From the NCBI GenBank assembly GCA_934096735.1, contig CAKOMS010000006.1:1-49842 (forward strand): a stretch of 49,842 nt of DNA, given 5' to 3'. Both the position numbers and the translations under genes were made by a program. Under the pieces are notes generated by a model. It was not told the origin of the DNA and ran no database searches. It saw only the letters and a list, made by a program, of their open reading frames with translations. Shown here one piece after another: positions 16,627 to 24,858 of the stretch. This DNA is from an uncultured Bacilli bacterium. GTDB lineage: Bacteria; Bacillota_I; Bacilli_A; RF39; UBA660. Numbering within the stretch: the first letter of the stretch is position 1; each line of letters starts with the position of its first letter.

Positions 16627-18720
16627 GATAATTTCATCATTAATAACGTCAACAACAATAGTGCTTCCAAATTTTACTTCATTATTAATAATTTTTCTTG
16701 CAATTAATGTTTCCAAATTTTTTGTAACAAATCTTTTTAATGGTCTTGCACCATAAGAATCATCATATGAATTATTTATAAAATAATCTTTTGCGTTATC
16801 AGTTAAATCTATTTTAATATTTATATCACGTAAATTATATTCGATATTACCAATTATTTTATCAAGAATTTTATATAAAGAATCTTTAGATAATTTATTA
16901 AACATAATAATATCATCAATTCTATTTAAAAATTCTGGTTTAAAATATCTATGTAATTCATCAACAACCTTTTCACTGTGACCATCTAATATATATTCAC
17001 TACCAACATTTGAAGTCATTATAATTATAGTATTTTTAAAATCTACTAATCTACCATTTGAATCTGTAAGTCTACCATCATCAAGTATTTGTAAAAGAAG
17101 ATTCAATACTTCTGGATGAGCTTTTTCTATTTCATCGAACAGTACAATACTATATGGATTTCTTCTTACAGCTTCAGTTAATTGTCCACCTTCTTCATAA
17201 CCTATATAACCAGGAGCAGCACCAATTAAACGAGATACAGAATATTTTTCCATATACTCAGACATATCAATTCTAATCATATGAGTTTCATCATCAAAAA
17301 GTTCAAAAGCAAGACTCTTAGCAACTTCAGTTTTACCGACACCAGTAGGTCCTAAAAATATAAATGAACCAATTGGTCTATTAGGATCTTTTATACCACT
17401 TCTACTTCTAATAATGGCCTCACTAACAAGTCTTAAAGCTTCATCTTGGCCTTTAACTCTTTTTCTTAAATTATCTTCAAGTTTCAATAACTTATCTTTT
17501 TCAGATGAAACTAATTTTTGAACTGGAATATTTGTCCATTTACTAATTACTTCAGCTATTTTATCACTTGTAACTTCATCAGATAATATTTTGTTATCAT
17601 TATTCTTTTTAAGATCTTCAAGTTCTTTTTCTAACTTAGGTATTACACCATGTCTAAGTCTTGCAGCTTCCTCTAAGTTATACTCATTTTCAGCAATTTC
17701 TAACTTATTTCTAGATTCTTCTAATTCACTTTTTTTAGAGTTAATTAATGTAATATTTTTCTTTTCATTTTCCCAGGCATCTTTTAATTCTTTTTCCTTA
17801 TTTTTTAAATCAACTAGTTCCGAATTAATTTCTTCTTTTCTTTTTATAGATAATTCATCTTTTTCTTTTTTTATAGCTTCAAGTTCTATTTCAAGTTTCA
17901 TAATCCTTCTGGTTAACTCATCTAAAGATACTGGTACGCTATCCATTTGTACTCTAATAGTAGCACACGCTTCATCAACTAAATCTATGGCTTTATCTGG
18001 TAAAAATCTATCAGTAATATATCTGTTTGATAAAGTCGCAGCACTAACAAGAGCTCTATCTTGAATAGTAACACCATGATGTAATTCAAATCTAGATTTT
18101 AAACCTCTTAAAATAGTAATAGTATCTTCAACAGTAGGTTCAGATACTTTAACTTTTTGAAATCTTCTTTCCAAAGCTCCATCTTTTTCAATATATTTTC
18201 TATATTCATTAAGTGTTGTAGCACCTATAACATGAACTTCACCACGTGCTAGAAGTGGTTTTAATATGTTACCTGCATCCATGGCACCATCAAGTGCTCC
18301 AGCTCCAACAATCATATGAATTTCATCAATAAACATGATAATAGAACCATTACTATTTTTTATTTCTTTTAAAACTTTTTCTAATCTCTCTTCAAATTCA
18401 CCACGATATTTTGCACCAGCTATTAAAGCAGCTAAATCGAGTTCCCAAATAGTTTTATCTTTTAAACTAGTAGGAACATCTCCCTTAATAATTCTTTGAG
18501 CAAGCCCTTCTACTATTGCGGTTTTGCCAACTCCTGGTTCACCAATTAAAACAGGATTATTTTTAGTTTTTCTAGACAAAATTCTAGTAATACTTCTAAT
18601 TTCTTCATCTCTTCCAATTACTGGATCTGTCTTCCTTTTTATTATTTCTTCATTTATATTTCTACCATACTTTAATAGTACGTTTTCTTCTTCATTATTT
18701 TGATTTATATTCATATTCAT
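16618..18720 (-). CDS. clpB: ClpB disaggregase lacking the N-terminal domain
   Basis: 700 residues against about 860 for full ClpB. AAA1 has Walker A GEPGVGKT (about 60-67) and FIDEIHMIVGAG. A full-length coiled-coil middle domain (about 267-373, ending VIPKLEKELEDLKK) marks it as ClpB, not ClpC. AAA2 has Walker A GPTGVGKT (about 457-464) and FDEIEKAHPEVLN. The N-terminal Clp repeat domain is absent; the protein opens with MNMNINQNNEEENVLLKYG. AAAGGA lies ten bases before the ATG at 18720. Works with DnaK to dissolve aggregates. Controlled by CIRCE. Confidence 0.95.
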   Translation of the reverse strand: MNMNINQNNEEENVLLKYGRNINEEIIKRKTDPVIGRDEEIRSITRILSRKTKNNPVLIGEPGVGKTAIVEGLAQRIIKGDVPTSLKDKTIWELDLAALIAGAKYRGEFEERLEKVLKEIKNSNGSIIMFIDEIHMIVGAGALDGAMDAGNILKPLLARGEVHVIGATTLNEYRKYIEKDGALERRFQKVKVSEPTVEDTITILRGLKSRFELHHGVTIQDRALVSAATLSNRYITDRFLPDKAIDLVDEACATIRVQMDSVPVSLDELTRRIMKLEIELEAIKKEKDELSIKRKEEINSELVDLKNKEKELKDAWENEKKNITLINSKKSELEESRNKLEIAENEYNLEEAARLRHGVIPKLEKELEDLKKNNDNKILSDEVTSDKIAEVISKWTNIPVQKLVSSEKDKLLKLEDNLRKRVKGQDEALRLVSEAIIRSRSGIKDPNRPIGSFIFLGPTGVGKTEVAKSLAFELFDDETHMIRIDMSEYMEKYSVSRLIGAAPGYIGYEEGGQLTEAVRRNPYSIVLFDEIEKAHPEVLNLLLQILDDGRLTDSNGRLVDFKNTIIIMTSNVGSEYILDGHSEKVVDELHRYFKPEFLNRIDDIIMFNKLSKDSLYKILDKIIGNIEYNLRDINIKIDLTDNAKDYFINNSYDDSYGARPLKRFVTKNLETLIARKIINNEVKFGSTIVVDVINDEIILK

Positions 18721-18742
18721 TATAATCACATCCTTTAAGTAT

Positions 18743-18770
18743 ATTATACTCAAAAATTAGCACTTGTCAA
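18743..18770 (-). promoter_or_regulatory. Promoter of clpB
   Basis: Read on the minus strand: TTGACA (18770-18765), a 16-base spacer, TATAAT (18748-18743). The -35 lies inside the CIRCE spacer, so a bound repressor would directly block RNA polymerase. Confidence 0.8.
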
Positions 18771-18783
18771 GTATAAGTGCTAA
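18757..18783. promoter_or_regulatory. CIRCE operator (HrcA binding site)
   Basis: TTAGCACTT, nine bases, AAGTGCTAA: a perfect 9-9-9 inverted repeat matching the CIRCE consensus TTAGCACTC-N9-GAGTGCTAA except for the innermost base pair. It predicts heat-shock repression of clpB by HrcA. In B. subtilis CIRCE controls groE and dnaK rather than clpB; clpB control by CIRCE is known from other low-GC groups, including mycoplasmas. Confidence 0.93.
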
Positions 18784-18868
18784 TTAACCCAATAATTTCC
18801 AAAAATATAAATTTATTATAAGTATTATTGTAATTATTATACACATAATAGAATTAGGAGGGAAGAAA

Positions 18869-18982
18869 ATGAGTAGAAATAATGCTAAATGTCATAGTAA
18901 TGCAAGATCTAATTCTACTAGCAATGCTAGAAGTAATGCAAACTCAAATGCTAAGGCAAAATCAAGAAATAATAATAAATAG
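18869..18982 (+). CDS. 37-residue basic protein with tandem Ser-Asn-Ala-Arg repeats
   Basis: AGGAGG stands just before ATG, with a terminator behind the gene, so a real small gene is likely. From residue 10 the chain is five four-residue repeats: SNAR, SNST, SNAR, SNAN, SNAK, then AKSR and NNNK. It has 11 Asn, eight Lys/Arg, no acidic residue and almost no hydrophobic residues, plus one Cys-His pair (CH at 8-9). It cannot be a membrane peptide. A nucleic-acid-binding or RNA-chaperone role is a guess from charge. No family recognised. Confidence 0.7.
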   Translation: MSRNNAKCHSNARSNSTSNARSNANSNAKAKSRNNNK

Positions 18983-19014
18983 TACTTAATTATTAATTTT
19001 CTTTAATATTTACT

Positions 19015-19057
19015 AAACGGCAAATAAGAATTATTTATCTTACTTGTCGTTTTAATT
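19015..19057. terminator. Terminator between the small protein gene and xer
   Basis: AAACGGCAAATAAG (19015-19028) pairs with CTTACTTGTCGTTT (19039-19052) with one mismatch and one G-T pair, followed by TTAATTTTT. The stem overlaps the stop codon of the convergent recombinase gene and may serve both. Confidence 0.7.
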
Positions 19058-19933
19058 TTTATAATGAGGATGAAGTGAATAATCTTTTTTTATTTTTTCG
19101 CTAGAAACATGAGAATATATCTCAGTAGTACTTATATTTTCATGTCCAAGTAACTCTTGAATAATTCTAAGATCTGCTCCATTGTTTAAAAGATGTGTTG
19201 CAAAAGAATGTCTCAAAATATGCGGAGATATTTCCTTATTTATACCACTAGATTTACAAATTTGTTTCAAAATTTTAAAGAAACCTTGTCTAGTCATTCT
19301 ATTTCCATTATAATTCACAAATATATATTCACTAATCTTTGATTTTAAAATAAAATTTCTATACTCATTTATATACAAATCTAAATATTTTATAGTAATA
19401 TCTGCTAAAGGGACAATCCTTTCTTTACTACCCTTCCCCATAACTTTAATGCAAGATTCATCTTTATAGTAATTAGACAATTTTAAATCTAATAACTCAC
19501 TTATTCTAATACCACTAGCATAAAGTACTTCAAGCATTGCTTTATTTCTATAATCAATTGGATTTCTAAGCGAAATATCCAGTAATTTATTTACTTCTTC
19601 TACAGTTAAATATTTTGGTAATTTTTTTTCTATTTTAGGCATTCTAACATCTTCACATGGATTAATCTTAATAACGTTTTCATCAATTAAATAATAATAA
19701 TAATTTTTTAAAACTGTAATATAATGAGCTTTAGTTTTACTATTTTTATCTAAAGAATATAAAAACTTACGAATATCATCTTGATCTAATTCTTCAATTT
19801 TTTTATTGCAAAAAAACTTTTTTATTTGAATAAAATTATATTTATATGACAAATATGTATTTTCAGAAAGTTTTCTTTCATATTTTAAATAATTTAAATA
19901 ATTATTAATATTATTATCAAGTTGAGCATCTAT
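19052..19933 (-). CDS. Tyrosine recombinase XerC/XerD with apparent AUA start
   Basis: 293 residues when read from the ATA at 19933, the normal Xer length. The N-terminal SAM-like domain (NNYLNYLKYERKLSENTYL) and the catalytic set are complete: Arg in ASGIRISELL, Lys in GKGSKERIVPL, HILRHSFATHL, GHENISTTEIY with the nucleophile Tyr. The codons between 19853 and 19933 continue the family N-terminal domain, so the first in-frame TTG (19852) is too late. GGTGAT lies three bases before ATA, just where ATG follows GGTGAT in other genes here; no in-frame ATG exists. Resolves chromosome dimers at dif. Confidence 0.88.
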   Translation of the reverse strand: MDAQLDNNINNYLNYLKYERKLSENTYLSYKYNFIQIKKFFCNKKIEELDQDDIRKFLYSLDKNSKTKAHYITVLKNYYYYLIDENVIKINPCEDVRMPKIEKKLPKYLTVEEVNKLLDISLRNPIDYRNKAMLEVLYASGIRISELLDLKLSNYYKDESCIKVMGKGSKERIVPLADITIKYLDLYINEYRNFILKSKISEYIFVNYNGNRMTRQGFFKILKQICKSSGINKEISPHILRHSFATHLLNNGADLRIIQELLGHENISTTEIYSHVSSEKIKKDYSLHPHYKN

Positions 19934-19980
19934 AGTATCACCTACTTTATATAATAATTATAACACAACACCAAAAAACA

Positions 19981-19989
19981 TGATATAAT
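19981..19989 (+). promoter_or_regulatory. Extended -10 promoter element of rarA
   Basis: TGATATAAT, identical to the obg and ruvB elements, 16 bases before the rarA ATG. No good -35 is seen. Confidence 0.5.
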
Positions 19990-20004
19990 TAAATAGTGAT
20001 TAAT

Positions 20005-21201
20005 ATGAAAGTTTTAGCAGATGAATTAAGGCCAAAAAATATAAATGAAGTAGTTGGTCAAGAACATTTAATTGGGGAAAATAAAATAATAACAAATTTA
20101 GTAAATAATGGAAAAATATTTTCGATGATTTTATATGGAAAACCAGGTATTGGAAAAACCAGTATCGCTTATGCAATAAGTAATTCATTAAATAAAAGAG
20201 TAAAATTTTTAAATGCAGTAGTTAATAACAAAGAAGCATTTGATGTAGCCATTGAAGAAGCAAAATTTTATGGCGATTTAATATTAGTAGTAGATGAAAT
20301 TCATAGGATGAATAAAGATAAGCAAGATATTTTACTGCCATACATTGAAAATGGAACAATTATTTTAATTGGTCTTACTACATCAAATCCATATTATAAA
20401 ATTAACCCAGCAATTAGAAGTAGATGTCATATATTTGAATTACACGAATTAAGTGAAGAAAACATTATTACTCTTCTAAAACGAGGTTGCGAAAAATTAG
20501 AAAAAATAAAAATAGATGATCAAACAATTAAATATATTTGTAAATTATCTTCTGGAGATGCAAGATATGCATTAAATATTTTAGAGATGGGTTATTACTC
20601 ATCTAAAGATAAAAAAGTGACTTTAGATTTAATAAAAAGTATTAACTCTAAACCAATATTGATTGGTGATAAAGATGAAGATGGACATTATGATTTATTA
20701 AGTGCTCTTCAAAAATCAATAAGGGGAAGTGATGTTGATGCATCCTTACACTATGTAGGAAGACTTATTGAAATTGGTGACTTAGATAGTATTTATAGAA
20801 GACTTTCTGTAATTGCATATGAAGATATAGGTCTTGCTAATCCAGGCATAGGTCCAAGACTTGATGCAGCAATAAGAGCATCTGAAAGAGTTGGCCTACC
20901 AGAAGCAAGAATTTCTATCGGAGAAATAGTTGTAGAAATGGCTCTATCACCCAAAAGTAACAGTTCTTACCTTGCTTTGGATGCTGCTCTAAATGACATT
21001 CGTAAAGGTTCAGTAGGTAGTGTACCCAATAATATAAAAACAAATAGCATGACTTATTTGTATCCACATGATTACAAAAATGATTGGGTTAAGCAAGATT
21101 ATTTACCAGAAGAATTAAAAGGTGTTAAATATTATTATCCCAAAAATAACACAGTCGAAAAAAATTTATATAAAATACATGAGGAGATGAAAAAACAATG
21201 A
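20005..21201 (+). CDS. rarA: Replication-associated recombination protein RarA (MgsA)
   Basis: 398 residues, slightly short of the usual 420-440. AAA+ clamp-loader-like ATPase: RPKNINEVVGQEHLIGENK, Walker A GKPGIGKTS, Walker B LVVDEIHR, sensor 1 LIGLTTSNP, and the RarA tetramerisation region with EDIGLANPGIGPRLDAAI and LPEARISIGEIVVEMA. Acts at stalled forks. The ATG at 20005 is used; the ribosome site AGTGAT is weak. It overlaps gpsA as ATGA. B. subtilis has the same neighbour pair rarA (yrvN) and tcdA (yrvM). Confidence 0.95.
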   Translation: MKVLADELRPKNINEVVGQEHLIGENKIITNLVNNGKIFSMILYGKPGIGKTSIAYAISNSLNKRVKFLNAVVNNKEAFDVAIEEAKFYGDLILVVDEIHRMNKDKQDILLPYIENGTIILIGLTTSNPYYKINPAIRSRCHIFELHELSEENIITLLKRGCEKLEKIKIDDQTIKYICKLSSGDARYALNILEMGYYSSKDKKVTLDLIKSINSKPILIGDKDEDGHYDLLSALQKSIRGSDVDASLHYVGRLIEIGDLDSIYRRLSVIAYEDIGLANPGIGPRLDAAIRASERVGLPEARISIGEIVVEMALSPKSNSSYLALDAALNDIRKGSVGSVPNNIKTNSMTYLYPHDYKNDWVKQDYLPEELKGVKYYYPKNNTVEKNLYKIHEEMKKQ

Positions 21202-22175
21202 AAATAACTATAATTGGATGTGGTGCATATTCTTTAGGAATAGCATCAATGCTTTCTAAAAATAAGAACAATAAAATAATTATTTGGAGTGAAAATGAAT
21301 CTAATGTTAACGAATTTAACAATACACATAAATTAAAAAATTTTTTTGAAGATATTACATTTAGCGATAATATTGAACTAACAAATGACTATAAGACTGC
21401 TATGGATAATACAGAAATGATTTTCTTAATACCAGCAGCAAAGTTTATAACCTCAGTATCAAAATCAATTAAACCGTACTACAAAAATCAACCAATTTGT
21501 ATAGCATCAAAAGGTATAGATCACAACTCTTTAAAAACATTATCTCAAATTGTCAAAGAAAACCTTAACACTAAAAACATTGCAGTAATTTCAGGTCCTA
21601 CTTTTGCAATAGATTTAATTCATAATTCACCAGCAGCATTAGCAATCGCTGGCTACAATAAAAAAACTATATGCAAAATTAAAAATACACTATCTAATGA
21701 TACTTTAAAATTAAGAGTATCAAGTGATATTATTGGAATTCAATTATGTGGAAGTGTAAAAAATATTATAGCAATTGCAGCAGGCATATTAAAAGGTCTA
21801 GGTTATTCAGAATCAACTCAAGCATTTCTAATAAACGAATCTCTTCATGATATGAAAGAAATTATTAATAACTTAGGCGGTAAGAAAAAAACAATCTTAT
21901 CATTCGCAGGTATTGGAGATTTATTATTAACTTGTTCAAGCACTAAATCAAGAAATTATTCTTTTGGTTACGTAATAGGAAGTACAAAAGATAAAGAAGA
22001 AATTAACAAGTATCTTTCAAATAATACAGTTGAAGGATATTATACTTTAAATTCAATATATAAATTATTACAAAAAAAAGGAATAGAAATTCCTTTAATA
22101 AACTTAATAAGTGATATAGTAAATTACAAAAAAGAACCTGAAGAATTAGCAACATTTTTAATCAATAAAGATTAA
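21198..22175 (+). CDS. gpsA: Glycerol-3-phosphate dehydrogenase (NAD(P)H)
   Basis: 325 residues. Reduces dihydroxyacetone phosphate to sn-glycerol-3-phosphate for phospholipids. Motifs: nucleotide-binding IIGCGAYSLGIASML (usual GxGxWGTA is relaxed), PICIASKGID, VISGPTFAIDL, the catalytic lysine in CGSVKNIIAIAAGILKGLGY, and GIGDLLLTCSSTKSRNYSFG. The segment usually reading ALITRGL is AFLINESL, losing a conserved arginine position. Translation is coupled to rarA by ATGA; its 3' end overlaps the convergent tcdA by 14 bases. Confidence 0.92.
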   Translation: MKITIIGCGAYSLGIASMLSKNKNNKIIIWSENESNVNEFNNTHKLKNFFEDITFSDNIELTNDYKTAMDNTEMIFLIPAAKFITSVSKSIKPYYKNQPICIASKGIDHNSLKTLSQIVKENLNTKNIAVISGPTFAIDLIHNSPAALAIAGYNKKTICKIKNTLSNDTLKLRVSSDIIGIQLCGSVKNIIAIAAGILKGLGYSESTQAFLINESLHDMKEIINNLGGKKKTILSFAGIGDLLLTCSSTKSRNYSFGYVIGSTKDKEEINKYLSNNTVEGYYTLNSIYKLLQKKGIEIPLINLISDIVNYKKEPEELATFLINKD

Positions 22176-22833
22176 TTAAATCATTAATAACATAATTTGC
22201 AATTAAAAGACCAGCAACTCCAGGAAGAGTGATTAACGAATCAACTTTTCCTTTTTTTATTGGAACTTCCTTACTACAAAGTACTAAAGTATTCATATTT
22301 AAATTATTATCTTTAACTAATTTTCTTAACTTTTTAGCAAGCGGGTCATTACAAGTTTTATTAAGTCTTGTAATAATTAATTTAGAAGCATCTACTCTAT
22401 TACCTACTCCCATCGAGGAAATAATTTTAATGTTTTTATCTTCTGCAAATCTAATTAATTCAAGTTTTGTATTTATTGAATCACATGCATCTATAATATA
22501 ATCATAATCTTTATCTAAATCAATGATATTAGAAGCATCCAAAAACTTATTATAACCTGAAACATTTATATCTTCATTTATTTTTTTAGCTTTAGAAACT
22601 GCAATATCGCTTTTATATTTACCAATAGTACCAAGATTTGCTACTAATTGTCTATTTAAATTAGTAATTTCGACTGTATCTCCATCATAAACTGTAATAT
22701 TTTTTATTCCACTTCTAATTAAAGCCTCAAATACAAAACCACCAACACCACCTACTCCAACAAGTAATATTTTCTTCTTACTTAATATATCAAAATTATC
22801 AGGTCCAATTAAATTAATTACTCTATCGTACAT
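22162..22833 (-). CDS. tcdA: tRNA threonylcarbamoyladenosine dehydratase (ThiF/E1-like)
   Basis: 223 residues. E1-like ATP-dependent enzyme closing t6A37 into its cyclic form in tRNAs for ANN codons. ILLVGVGGVGGFVFEALIRSGI is the nucleotide-binding loop, DGDTVEITNLNRQ the ATP-contact motif, and DACDSINTKLELI plus SSMGVGNRVDASKL follow as in TcdA/CsdL. The ATG at 22833 has GGAGG eight bases upstream. It is slightly shorter than B. subtilis YrvM. The 6S RNA gene lies directly upstream, as next to B. subtilis yrvM. Confidence 0.9.
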   Translation of the reverse strand: MYDRVINLIGPDNFDILSKKKILLVGVGGVGGFVFEALIRSGIKNITVYDGDTVEITNLNRQLVANLGTIGKYKSDIAVSKAKKINEDINVSGYNKFLDASNIIDLDKDYDYIIDACDSINTKLELIRFAEDKNIKIISSMGVGNRVDASKLIITRLNKTCNDPLAKKLRKLVKDNNLNMNTLVLCSKEVPIKKGKVDSLITLPGVAGLLIANYVINDLINLY

Positions 22834-22868
22834 AACTACCTCCATTAAAAAATAGTATTTATATCACT

Positions 22869-23040
22869 AAAAAACCTAGTGATAAGTTATTTTGATAAAA
22901 TCCCGCGGTTCGCAGGTGGTAGAACACATACAATGAATCAGGATTCTAATATAAAATATTAGCATTCAACACATCAAAGTAATTAGTTCCCCAATTTATC
23001 TATATAGTCGGTTTTATATGAATAACTTACCTTACTAGGT
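22869..23040 (-). ncRNA. ssrS: Probable 6S RNA
   Basis: About 172 nt. The ends pair in a long rod: ACCTAGT at the 5' end with ACTAGGT at the 3' end, then TAAGTTATT with AATAACTTA. A run of T follows the 3' strand at once, so the closing stem doubles as terminator. A hairpin (CTAATA-TTTTA-TATTAG) caps the far end, leaving a large internal region, the layout of 6S RNA. The predicted start is seven bases after the extended -10. The neighbour tcdA matches the B. subtilis 6S-1 (bsrA) context. 6S RNA binds sigma-A RNA polymerase by mimicking open promoters. Confidence 0.72.
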
Positions 23041-23046
23041 ATTTAT

Positions 23047-23055
23047 ATTATACCA
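23047..23055 (-). promoter_or_regulatory. Extended -10 of the 6S RNA
   Basis: Minus strand TGGTATAAT: TG, one base, perfect TATAAT (23052-23047). The 5' end of the paired RNA lies seven bases downstream. Confidence 0.65.
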
Positions 23056-23101
23056 AATTTATAATAAATAATACATATATTTTTATAAAGTTTACACTTT
23101 T

Positions 23102-24850
23102 TTATTTCCAACAACTAGAAACATCACAATTTGAAGAATAAGGCATAGGATTAGGCATTTCTAATTTAACTATCATAGGTATTTTAAATGCTCCCCCAAA
23201 CCCAACACAAGTACCAGGTTGTAATACTTTTTGCTTTTCTACAATATCAGATGATATATTAGGAAGCATTTCTTCTATATACTTAATATCAAGCGGATGG
23301 GTCATTTTAAATATCAAGAAATTAGAACATTGAGCAATAACAGTGTCACTAATCTCTACTGGTCTTTGACTTATAATATCTAAAATAACTCCATACTTTC
23401 TTCCTTCTTTAGCAATACGATCAAATATATTATAACCTATTAAGAAAGTATCATTATCTTTTTGAATATATCTATGAGCTTCTTCTAAAAATAAATGGAA
23501 AGGCATACTTGCTCTTTTTTGTAAGCCTTTAGAAAATTCAAACAATAATCTACAAAATATCTTTACAATTACTTTTGCATAAACATCATCAATATCTTCT
23601 AAATTAATATTAACTATCTGAGCCTTTTTATCTCCAATCATAGTTAAACTATTAATATAATCTTTAACAGGTATATGCTTACTACCACTAAAATATTTAC
23701 CAATTTTACTTTCAATAATAGTATTAAGTCTAACTTTTAATATAATTGAATCACTATATAAATTATCATTATGTTGGAATCCTTCACTAATCAAAGTAAA
23801 TTCCATAGCTTTTTGAAAATCTTTCAATGTATAAAAAGCATCAATCGGTTCATTAAACTTACTCAAATCTTCTTTAATAAACTTAAGTATATATTCTGTA
23901 ATTAAAACACTTTCTCCAAAATATCCACTAGAATCTATTTCAAAACATTCACTAAAAGTTCTAGTATAACCAATACCAGGTATAACTGAATCAAAATTAA
24001 ATTCCGGAGTATTACAAACTTCAATAATAGTAAATATTTCATTTTTCTTAGTTGCAGCAGTTTCACTACTAAACAAAACAGCAAGTAATGCTTTAGCAAT
24101 TAAATGATTCTTTAATTCTCTAGATAATTCATTTTCTTGAGAAAATATTTTAGCAAGTTTTATTGTATTTTCAATTATAGGTAATTGTGAGTGATTATTA
24201 GCTTGAAGAAGCAATGCCCAATCGTCTAGATTAAGAAGATGAACTGGAATATCTAATAAATAATCATTATCACTAGTAGGATTAGTAGTAATAAATTTAT
24301 AATTAAAATTTGAGTTAATTTTATTAAGTTCAGAAAATGCATTTTTATATTCACCATAAGCATCAAATATAAACATATTCGCATGTACTGGACTTGCTAA
24401 ATTATTGTTAAATATATTTTGTACAATTCTAGCAACACCACAAGATTTACCTGAACCACTATTACCAAATATAGCTAAATGATTAGAAAATAAACTATTA
24501 ATACTAGGACAAACTTTAAAGTTTTTATATATTGCACTTGTACCTAAAATAAATGATTTATCGGTATATGTTCCTACTAATTCCATAAGTTCTTCACCAT
24601 TTATTATTCTAATAGTACTACTTAAAAGAGGTTTTCTTAAAACACCATTTAAGTACCTTTTATCAATAAATTCTCCTAAAAATCTAATTTTTATTACTTC
24701 ATCATTAAGTTCAATAACCTCTCCTAAAATTCTTTGATTATTAGCTTCAAAAATAACATGAATATTCATAAGATCTGCTACTACATCTCTATTCATTTTA
24801 TTTTCTACATGTGCAATATTATCACTTATATACAAAATCTTTCCAAACAT
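23102..24850 (-). CDS. HerA-like DUF87 ATPase
   Basis: 582 residues. An N-terminal HAS-barrel-like domain (MFGKILYISDNIAHV...ILGEVIEL) precedes a FtsK/HerA ATPase with Walker A GNSGSGKS (129-136), Walker B FHLFLEEAHRYI, and the C-terminal GRKYGVILDIISQRP followed by QCSNFLIFKMTHP, all typical of HerA. HerA hexamers translocate DNA with the nuclease NurA in archaea and some bacteria; no NurA gene is nearby. GGTGAT is four bases before ATG. The gene starts eight bases after the surface protein gene upstream, so the two are cotranscribed. Real function here is unknown. Confidence 0.88.
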   Translation of the reverse strand: MFGKILYISDNIAHVENKMNRDVVADLMNIHVIFEANNQRILGEVIELNDEVIKIRFLGEFIDKRYLNGVLRKPLLSSTIRIINGEELMELVGTYTDKSFILGTSAIYKNFKVCPSINSLFSNHLAIFGNSGSGKSCGVARIVQNIFNNNLASPVHANMFIFDAYGEYKNAFSELNKINSNFNYKFITTNPTSDNDYLLDIPVHLLNLDDWALLLQANNHSQLPIIENTIKLAKIFSQENELSRELKNHLIAKALLAVLFSSETAATKKNEIFTIIEVCNTPEFNFDSVIPGIGYTRTFSECFEIDSSGYFGESVLITEYILKFIKEDLSKFNEPIDAFYTLKDFQKAMEFTLISEGFQHNDNLYSDSIILKVRLNTIIESKIGKYFSGSKHIPVKDYINSLTMIGDKKAQIVNINLEDIDDVYAKVIVKIFCRLLFEFSKGLQKRASMPFHLFLEEAHRYIQKDNDTFLIGYNIFDRIAKEGRKYGVILDIISQRPVEISDTVIAQCSNFLIFKMTHPLDIKYIEEMLPNISSDIVEKQKVLQPGTCVGFGGAFKIPMIVKLEMPNPMPYSSNCDVSSCWK

Positions 24851-24858
24851 AAAATCAC

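Noticed and set aside
18890..18970. CRISPR or DNA satellite in the 12-base repeats
   Set aside because: Repeats are in frame, have no spacers and encode the SNAR peptide behind a ribosome site.
19900..19929. ATG at 19929 as start of xer
   Set aside because: It is in another frame and stops after 11 codons; the recombinase frame has no ATG.
22846..23101. tRNA or tmRNA in the structured region beside tcdA
   Set aside because: No cloverleaf, no CCA end and no tmRNA tag frame; the long closing stem fits 6S RNA instead.
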